A stretch of 38,412 nucleotides of DNA from JBAJNL01 sp036881885. Lineage in GTDB: Bacteria; Pseudomonadota; Alphaproteobacteria; Holosporales; Hepatobacteraceae. The translations under genes were made by a program, and so were the position numbers. Where the stretch lies: the NCBI GenBank assembly GCA_036881885.1, contig JBAJNL010000008.1, forward strand, positions 1-38,412, read 5' to 3'. The notes under the pieces were generated by a model, which saw only the letters and a program-made list of their open reading frames with translations, did no database searches and was not told where the DNA came from. Positions 32,680-38,412 of this stretch are shown piece by piece (position 1 is the first letter of the stretch; each line of letters starts with the position of its first letter).

Positions 32680-34165
32680 CCACCTGGGATGTCGGCTTAA
32701 ACAAACTTTTTATTTAACGCTAACGTGCGCACTTGCAGGCTGTCAGGTGGGGACCGATTATGTGAAGCCCAAAGTAAAGACCGAAGCACATTGGCGCCAT
32801 CAAGAAGCTTCTGACACCTCGGAAGGTCAGGCACGTTTGTGGGATCGCTTTCATGATCCACAGCTCACGGAGCTCATCCGTGAGGCCACGTTACACAACA
32901 AAAGTATTCAGCGCTCGGCTGAAAGAGTGAAACAGTACGAGGCCTTTTTGGGTATCGCGCAAAGCGACCTTTATCCGCAAGTTGATTTGTCAGCTAAAGG
33001 TGAAGGGCTACAGGTTGCTGCCGTCCCGCCCCTTAAAGAGTCGATCGAGCATTCATCACAATGGCGCCTTAAGGGCGGCCTCAACCTTTCTTACGAGATA
33101 GACTTTTGGCGCCGGGTGCATAATCAAGAAGCCTCGGCACTGGCGTTGTTGCTGTCCCAGCATGCCGCACAAAAGACCCTTTTGTTAAGCATTGAAACCG
33201 CTGTGGCCCAACGCTATTTAACCTTAAGAGCCTTAGATGACGCCCTTTTGATTGCAGAAGAAAACGCCGATTTGCACCAAAAGCAACTGCATTTGGCGCA
33301 GCAACGTTTGTATCGCGGCTTTACATCGGCCTTGGAAGCAGAAGATGCCAAAAAACAGCTTAAAACAGCCCAACAAGAAGTGGCTGATCTGAAGCAACAA
33401 ACTGCCATTGAAGAGCATGCCTTGTGTGCCTTGCTGGGCCGCAACCCCGGCCCCATAAAACGGGGAAAACCCCTTGTGCACATCAAACTACCTGCCGTGC
33501 AGGTGGGCACATTACCCTCGCGGCTTTTAAAACAGCGCCCTGATATTGAACAAGCAGAACAAGTGCTGCGTTCTAAACACGCCGATGTTAACGTGGCAGA
33601 AGCTGCCTTCTTTCCACGCATCGATTTACTGGCCTTTTTAGGGGGCGAGTCTATGAAATCAGGCGCGCTGTTTGGCCAGTCTGCCATGGTGGGCAGCGTG
33701 GGTGCCGGCCTTACGGCACCTTTGTTTCAAGGCGGCCGCATCAGGCAACAATTGGCCGCTGCCAAAGCTGAGCATCGCGAGGCCCTGATTGCCTATCTTG
33801 AAACCGTTCAAACCGCCTTTCAAGAAACCGAAGATGCTTTGGTGGGCTCACACAAAAAGATGCTGACGTACCAGTATCAAACCCACATCCAAACCGCCCA
33901 AGAAACAGCCTATCACCTGCAGCAAGCGCGCTTTCAAGAGGGCTTAACCAGCCGATTTGATCTTTTGGAAGCCAAAAAAATTCTGCTGCAAGTGCAGCAA
34001 CAAAGCCTTCAAGTGCGCCTTCAAGCCTTTTTAGAGCAGCTTAAACTTTACAAAGCCCTTGGCGGCTGTTGGACAAAAAAAGCAAAGCCACCGGCGCCCC
34101 AACCAAAAAGCGCCCCAAAAGCTGAACCAAAGGCTGCACACAATGGCACGCAGAAAGCGCCCTGA
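32672..34165 (+). CDS. outer-membrane efflux channel lipoprotein (NodT/OprM family)
   Basis: The TolC-type channel completes the efflux system. The 497 residues start with a lipoprotein signal (LTLTCALAGC, Cys24) followed by VGTDYVKPKV, a typical OprM opening. Two homologous halves of long helices follow (LIREATLHNKSIQ, then ARLYPQ-type ends such as IAQSDLYPQVDLSA and VAEAAFFPRIDLLA). RPDIEQAE and LTAPLFQGGRI are family hallmarks. The C-terminus has a Lys/Pro/Ala-rich tail (about 470-497) beyond the usual end. It overlaps the pump gene by 8 nt (translational coupling likely). Confidence 0.94.
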   Translation: MLNHLGCRLKQTFYLTLTCALAGCQVGTDYVKPKVKTEAHWRHQEASDTSEGQARLWDRFHDPQLTELIREATLHNKSIQRSAERVKQYEAFLGIAQSDLYPQVDLSAKGEGLQVAAVPPLKESIEHSSQWRLKGGLNLSYEIDFWRRVHNQEASALALLLSQHAAQKTLLLSIETAVAQRYLTLRALDDALLIAEENADLHQKQLHLAQQRLYRGFTSALEAEDAKKQLKTAQQEVADLKQQTAIEEHALCALLGRNPGPIKRGKPLVHIKLPAVQVGTLPSRLLKQRPDIEQAEQVLRSKHADVNVAEAAFFPRIDLLAFLGGESMKSGALFGQSAMVGSVGAGLTAPLFQGGRIRQQLAAAKAEHREALIAYLETVQTAFQETEDALVGSHKKMLTYQYQTHIQTAQETAYHLQQARFQEGLTSRFDLLEAKKILLQVQQQSLQVRLQAFLEQLKLYKALGGCWTKKAKPPAPQPKSAPKAEPKAAHNGTQKAP

Positions 34166-34223
34166 GCCTTGTCCTTAAAGACATAAAAAAAATTTAACCC
34201 TTGCCTGTTGACATTTATGTGAA

Positions 34224-34248
34224 TTTTTTATCTTTTTTAGATAAAAAA
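34224..34248. promoter_or_regulatory. perfect 10-bp inverted repeat before the beta-barrel gene
   Basis: TTTTTTATCT (34224-34233) and AGATAAAAAA (34239-34248) are exact reverse complements around five T. The site ends 16 nt before the ATG at 34265 and just before the AGGGG binding site (34252-34256), with TTGACA at 34208-34213. It could be an operator or an mRNA hairpin tuning translation. Confidence 0.45.
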
Positions 34249-34264
34249 GACAGGGGTTTTTCAA

Positions 34265-34994
34265 ATGCGTTCAAAGGTGTTGGTTGCGGGTGTGCTCACT
34301 TTTATGTGTGCGCACGGTTTACAAGGTGCTCAAGATATTGCTTTTACAGGATTTTTAGACCTGATGGGGGGGGGCAAACAGCAACATTACAAAAATGCAA
34401 GGTGGCATCGGAGACGTTGTGCTACCCGCACAGCATCGCTATGCACACAATATGACGGTACAGCACGGGAGTGTTTCGTTAGAAGGTGGTATGCAGCTGG
34501 GTGCGGGGTTGGTTTTTGATAAAAAATGCACAACGCTTTTAGTAGGCGAAGTCTTTTGGGGGCAAGAAAGATCACTGGCTTCTTACAAAGAATCCAGCAC
34601 AAATGCTGTTGGTGAAATTATAAGCCAATCGTCAGCACAGCAACTCATCAAATCAAACGGCGCACGCTATGGTGTGGTGGCCAATATCGGATACACCTTT
34701 GATAAGTTAATGCCCTATGTACGTTTGGGCGCACGTTTTAAACAGTTTTACAGGGAATATTGGGGCGAGTATGCCGCGGGCAAAAAAAGGCACGCCGCCC
34801 TTTCAACGGGCCTTGGCCTAATGTGGCAGCTGACACCACTTATGTCACTGGGCATTGAAGGGATTGCAGATTTTTACCAAACCAAAACGTTTAGATATGC
34901 CATCACAACGGATTTTTATCATTACCGCAAAGCCATTAAAGTGACGCCACGTGATTTTCAAACATTTGTGCATGTGCGTTTCACGTGGCAATAA
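34265..34994 (+). pseudogene. outer-membrane beta-barrel-like protein, out of frame at a poly-G tract (phase-variable candidate)
   Basis: The ATG at 34265, 8 nt after AGGGG, opens a signal peptide (MRSKVLVAGVLTFMCAHGLQG) and AQDIAFTGFLDLMGGG. At the nine-G run (34366-34374) the frame leaves a second open frame that runs to 34994. With one G fewer, reading continues as MGGANSNITKMQGGIGDVVL and then about 200 residues of alternating beta-strand sequence (VSLEGGMQLGAGLVFD, ANIGYTFDKLMPYVRLGARF, LSTGLGLMWQL), typical of small Opa/OmpW-like porin-type barrels. The restored protein would have about 242 residues, ending HVRFTWQ. The downstream frame is undamaged, so this looks like a switched-off gene rather than a decayed one. 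Confidence 0.75.
34366..34374 (+). repeat. homopolymeric G9 tract inside a coding region
   Basis: Nine consecutive G about 100 nt into the gene. Eight or eleven G would restore a full-length barrel; nine switches it off. Slipped-strand length change here is the classical basis of phase variation. A sequencing length error is the alternative. Confidence 0.8.
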
Positions 34995-35009
34995 ATTGGC
35001 TAACAGCTT

Positions 35010-36332
35010 TTAGATGTCGGTGAAGTAAGGATGGAGGCGTTCTTGATAGTTGCGCGGTGGGCGATTATACGAAAGCGCACACGCGTGATTGGTGCACAAT
35101 CTGTGAGGTGTGGCATGCGCGGCACTAATAGACCCACAGTTTTCACCAAACACTTGGGTCAATCGTTGACAGGCATCTTCTGAAAAGTATCCCATTGGCC
35201 CTAAAAATACAGTCTCTGGGGCGCGATCAGCTAAGGCACACAAAGCCTCGGCCACGTCATCTGTTTTAGGAAGACCCACCAAAAAAAGCTGCTTCAAACG
35301 ACGCACGCCCGCAAGGGATCGCAATCCTTCGGCGCGCAGTACCGGACAATTTTTGTACAAAGCATTCACATGCAAATGGCTTAACGCCGGCGCTTCTGCC
35401 AGAGGTTCAAACGTTGTCAAACCTTTGACGCTGTAAAGACAAAGGTGCTCAAGATATTGCAGAGACAAGGCTTCAAGGTCTTCTGCATTCAAAACAACGC
35501 CCTCAAGCCCTAAAGAACGCAAGCGTTTGATCGTACCCAAAGCTTTGGCAAGCTTATGGTACGAAGGTGTCTCTGCCTCATCACCTACAATCACCGGATG
35601 CACAAGAGAAACCAGCTCAAGGTTGGGGTTGTTGTTAAAAAAAACGGTCAATGCCTTAAAGGTGTCCTCGGGTGTTACAGCATCCTCTAAGCACTCATTG
35701 TTGCTAAAGCGAAACTGTTCAAGCGTAGACAGCTGTGCCAGCGCTTCAAAGGGGTGCTCACCCTCTTCAAAGAAAACCCCATCAAGACAAACAGATGTCA
35801 CAGATGTAAAACGACCCACATTGATAAGGCTTTCACCTGTCAGCAGATCCTGTATACCTGTACCTGAATTGGGGCGTATATTCACTTGCCAGTCTCCCAA
35901 TTGCAGCACTTGCACTGCCTCTGGCTTGACAGGCAACGGCACGCCATGTTCGGCAAGATTGCGCGCAACCCAAAGCGCCTCAAGCTTTGTGCATTCAGCA
36001 AGCGTTGCCATTTGCTGATCGGCTGCTTCTTGGCCACCCTCAAGATGCACGCAGGCATGAGTAGCGTTAGTGTTGGTTTCTGTGCCTTGCACAATTTCAT
36101 TTCTTTCGTCATGCGGTTGGTCAAGAAAAAAGTTGGTGTGTACAAAAATCGGTGCCCGGCCCACCACCTTTCTGGGTGCAGCTTTAAAGGGCGCTTTTTT
36201 GCCTTCAGATGTTAAACTTAAGGGCGCTACACACGCTTTGGGCGCGCTCTCTTCATCCCTGTGGTCAGGTTTAACGGCCATCAACATCGCTGGCGCCATT
36301 AAGGCAGCTATAAAAGAATAAAAGTTTTTCAT
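35010..36332 (-). CDS. secreted leucine-rich-repeat-like protein
   Basis: The product has 440 residues with a signal peptide (MKNFYSFIAALMAPAMLMAV). From about 150 to 400 it shows irregular leucine-rich repeats of ribonuclease-inhibitor type, for example LSTLEQFRFSNNECLEDA, NPNLELVSLVHPVIVG, IKRLRSLGLEGVVLNAEDLE, LQYLEHLCLYSVKGLTTFE and VRRLKQLFLVGLP. Such repeats bind proteins and in intracellular bacteria often occur in host-directed effectors. The N-terminal 120 residues are charged and low in structure. No E3 ligase or other catalytic domain is seen. The gene is divergent from the unknown secreted gene at 36576 across 243 nt of AT-rich DNA. Confidence 0.72.
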   Translation of the reverse strand: MKNFYSFIAALMAPAMLMAVKPDHRDEESAPKACVAPLSLTSEGKKAPFKAAPRKVVGRAPIFVHTNFFLDQPHDERNEIVQGTETNTNATHACVHLEGGQEAADQQMATLAECTKLEALWVARNLAEHGVPLPVKPEAVQVLQLGDWQVNIRPNSGTGIQDLLTGESLINVGRFTSVTSVCLDGVFFEEGEHPFEALAQLSTLEQFRFSNNECLEDAVTPEDTFKALTVFFNNNPNLELVSLVHPVIVGDEAETPSYHKLAKALGTIKRLRSLGLEGVVLNAEDLEALSLQYLEHLCLYSVKGLTTFEPLAEAPALSHLHVNALYKNCPVLRAEGLRSLAGVRRLKQLFLVGLPKTDDVAEALCALADRAPETVFLGPMGYFSEDACQRLTQVFGENCGSISAAHATPHRLCTNHACALSYNRPPRNYQERLHPYFTDI

Positions 36333-36527
36333 TTTTCAACATAACAACAACAAGTTAATTGCTAATACCTTGTCATATAATCACATTTTTGTCAAAAAAT
36401 ATCATGTGCACCGTGACGACAAAGCCGCTCTAAACGTAAAAAACATGCCAAATATGCATAATTTGTGAACAGAACGTCATCAAAACACGAAACAAACCAA
36501 GTGAATGATTTATTCATACCGAATAAC

Positions 36528-36546
36528 AATTTATTTATTATAAATT
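36528..36546. promoter_or_regulatory. AT-rich inverted repeat upstream of the 36576 gene
   Basis: AATTTAT (36528-36534) and ATAAATT (36540-36546) are reverse complements around TTATT, 29 nt before the ATG. In such AT-rich DNA it could occur by chance. Confidence 0.25.
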
Positions 36547-36575
36547 TTTATTAATTTTTACAGTATGGGATTAGA

Positions 36576-37826
36576 ATGAAAAAGACTTTTTACTTTTTGT
36601 GTTTGATTTTTTTGCTTACAGCATCACTGGTGGCCATATCGCCTGATTATACAGTTAAGTCAATTCATTTTTATTCACCCGACGCACAAACCGTTGCACA
36701 AATAACACTGCGCCCTTATCAAAACACACCCGATCTTGAAGAAATTGTTGTAGAAGACAAAGAGGGCAGGTTTGCAAATTATCTTTTGCAAAGTATCACC
36801 GCACAAAAACCACAACTGAAAGAAAACGCATCAATCAAACTTTTACAAAGCTATGCAAAAGAAAGGTGTGTTTGGGCAGGTGTTGTGGGAGAAGCGATCT
36901 TTGGCACTTTGAACCTAGACCTTCAATGCCCTGCGCAAAAGACAATCAAACATTCTGAAGAGAAAAAAAAGAAGACAGGGCAGTGGTTTAAACATCAAAA
37001 AGCCCCTGCCCCCAGAATAGAAGCTCTATCTTTCTCACCTGCTCGCGCGCGTTATGCGTCAGGCCAAGGTCTGATTGAGCAACTTCTTCACCACCCTGCA
37101 AAAGAGTTAAATCAGATTGCACAGCACCTTACCCAAACACCCGAGATGCTTTTCCTCACAGATGTTCTTCACAACGCACACCTTATAACGGGTGAGCCAT
37201 TTTCAATAGAATTTTGCGGTGAACTTGCACAGAAGATAACAGATAAAACTGAAACGCCACCTAAGCTAGAAAACTGGTTTCTAGCCCAAAATTACATTGG
37301 CTTTCAGGCCACAGACGAAAAAGATGTCATTCGGCTGGGCCCGCCACCTGCAAAAGAGCGCATTCCCTTTAAAGTCTTTTGGCACACAGCGCACACCGGT
37401 CGCATAAACGATCATCAACAGCCCGAATATGATGGCCTAATCGCTATTCTTTGCCACTCAGACACGTACAAACCTTTTTTGAAAACAAAACCGCTTTATG
37501 TGAAGAACCCTTTGTTTAAGAAAAGTAAACCTTATGACGCAAAGAACAAAGAAATGTGCCTTGAAGATTTAAAAGATGCGTTGATGGAAAAAATCGCTGA
37601 CTTCATCAAACCGCATATCGAAGAGGTCGCCTCTTACCTAAAAGACGAGGTTTCTTCTTGTACGTCACACACAAACAATAAAACCACCGACAAAGCAGAT
37701 CCATCGACGCGTACAATGATGCAATGCATACGCAATCGCATGTCTCTCCCTCGAACACCCAAACTTTTAAAACGGCTAGCAGCCCGGGCGAAAGGGGACT
37801 ATCAGGAAAATGATTATGTCTCTTAA
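36576..37826 (+). CDS. secreted protein of unknown function
   Basis: The product has 416 residues with a clear signal peptide (MKKTFYFLCLIFLLTASLVA). The mature protein is Lys-rich, has a few Cys (CVWAG, LQCPAQ, FCGEL, MCLEDL) and a basic linker after SEEKKKKTGQW. The C-terminal 100 residues are helical and basic. One segment, FKVFWHTAHTGRINDHQQPEYDG, is distinctive but not recognised. No enzyme motif can be defended. It is convergent with the DUF1287 gene; the two stop codons overlap (TTAA at 37823-37826). Confidence 0.72.
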   Translation: MKKTFYFLCLIFLLTASLVAISPDYTVKSIHFYSPDAQTVAQITLRPYQNTPDLEEIVVEDKEGRFANYLLQSITAQKPQLKENASIKLLQSYAKERCVWAGVVGEAIFGTLNLDLQCPAQKTIKHSEEKKKKTGQWFKHQKAPAPRIEALSFSPARARYASGQGLIEQLLHHPAKELNQIAQHLTQTPEMLFLTDVLHNAHLITGEPFSIEFCGELAQKITDKTETPPKLENWFLAQNYIGFQATDEKDVIRLGPPPAKERIPFKVFWHTAHTGRINDHQQPEYDGLIAILCHSDTYKPFLKTKPLYVKNPLFKKSKPYDAKNKEMCLEDLKDALMEKIADFIKPHIEEVASYLKDEVSSCTSHTNNKTTDKADPSTRTMMQCIRNRMSLPRTPKLLKRLAARAKGDYQENDYVS

Positions 37827-38404
37827 GGCCCCTTGTAGCGATAGTGCCCGGTGATTTCATAGGCAAACAGGATGTCCTCAAGTTTTGGCCCCTCGCCAAT
37901 ATTATGGATCACAAGCGGCACCCCTTTTTCTGATTTTTGATCGGTCACAATGCCAATGTGTGGCAGATCGCCGCCGGGCCTTAAATTCCATGTCACAAGG
38001 TCTCCCGGCTTATAAGACGTAGGATGAAGAGATCTGGGCAGGCGTGCACCCCGTCGCGTAAAAAAAGTTTGCAGGTTCGGAACGCGCCTGTGATCAATGC
38101 TTGGGTCTGGCCTGCGTGCACCCCATTTTTTGGGATAAAGGTGAAAGTTTTTTTTCATATCTTCATGCACAAGGCGTTGCAAATCTATGCCCAGCGCGCG
38201 ATAGCTGCGAATCACAACATCACTGCACACACCCACATTGGGTGGCACATCACCGCCTGGATACGCAATCTTATAATAACGGCCATCATAAACAACGTTG
38301 TGCGTTAAGCGCTCTTTGGCTGCTTGCACCAGCCTAACCGCGACATCGCACCCCGCTTGTGCCGCCTGTGCAAAACATAACAAAAAAAGAAAACCCAGAC
38401 GCAT
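37823..38404 (-). CDS. secreted DUF1287 protein (NlpC/P60-like fold)
   Basis: DUF1287 proteins are secreted, papain-like fold proteins of unknown substrate, possibly acting on peptidoglycan. The 193 residues begin with a signal peptide (MRLGFLFLLCFAQAAQA). The mature part shows the family signature: VYDGRYYKIAYPGGDVPPN, VGVCSDVVIRSYRALGIDL (Cys60), DHRRVPNLQTFF, YKPGDLVTWNL, LPHIGIVTD (His149) and IHNIGEGP (His167), then ITGHYRY at the end. A Cys-His dyad is thus intact. The gene begins 8 nt from the window edge, so its promoter is not visible. Confidence 0.88.
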   Translation of the reverse strand: MRLGFLFLLCFAQAAQAGCDVAVRLVQAAKERLTHNVVYDGRYYKIAYPGGDVPPNVGVCSDVVIRSYRALGIDLQRLVHEDMKKNFHLYPKKWGARRPDPSIDHRRVPNLQTFFTRRGARLPRSLHPTSYKPGDLVTWNLRPGGDLPHIGIVTDQKSEKGVPLVIHNIGEGPKLEDILFAYEITGHYRYKGP

Positions 38405-38412
38405 CGTCAGAA

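Noticed and set aside
1..38412. CRISPR array, insertion sequence, prophage or rRNA
   Set aside because: No regularly spaced repeats, transposase or phage structural motifs, or rRNA sequence were seen on either strand.

Overview
The window looks like the chromosome of a host-associated alphaproteobacterium, most plausibly an intracellular symbiont of a protist (Holosporales-like). This is an inference from gene content, not from a marker gene. Core genes (dnaJ, mutL, an RND efflux operon, tRNA-Cys, tRNA-Leu) sit among an unusually dense set of proteins with Sec signal peptides or lipoprotein signals. Many of these carry domains normally found in the cytosol or aimed at eukaryotic targets: PRPP synthetase, protein kinase-like, GNAT, ASCH, patatin (no signal seen), phospholipase D, leucine-rich repeats, leishmanolysin-like metalloprotease, tandem helix-turn-helix modules with nuclear-localisation-like motifs, CVNH lectin. 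Intergenic DNA is much more AT-rich than the genes. No phage, insertion sequence, CRISPR array or rRNA was seen.

Layout. 1-1525: the tail of an unknown gene, a secreted CVNH lectin, and a complete PRPP synthetase whose best start gives it a signal peptide. 1662-7366: three tandem paralogous secreted proteins sharing signal peptide and N-terminal region; two carry leishmanolysin-like zinc protease domains, and each gene is followed by its own hairpin, two or three of them good terminators. 7429-12769: dnaJ, divergent patatin phospholipase, and a mutL-Sel1 pair. 13034-14277: a GNAT and an ASCH protein in tandem, both with signal-like N-termini. 14335-14630: tRNA-Cys (-) and tRNA-Leu (+). 14956-24497: an accessory block with an 889-residue four-repeat HTH protein, an apyrase fragment, a secreted PLD, a large unknown secreted protein, a small basic secreted protein with an NLS-like motif, a secreted kinase-like protein and another unknown secreted protein. 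24840-28147: a DUF2975 gene broken by one stop codon, its XRE partner, a secreted alpha/beta hydrolase and a carotenoid cleavage oxygenase. 28364-34165: a complete RND efflux operon (adaptor, pump, outer-membrane channel). 34265-34994: an outer-membrane beta-barrel-like gene put out of frame by a nine-G tract, a good candidate for phase variation. 35010-38404: a secreted leucine-rich-repeat protein, an unknown secreted protein and a DUF1287 protein.

Working together: the window reads as an exported-protein region. The most notable candidates are the putative nucleus-targeted pair (14956-17625 and 21308-21730), the exported PRPP synthetase, the secreted kinase, the modular metalloprotease family and the poly-G contingency locus. 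Functions are inferred from motifs read by eye; no searches were run.
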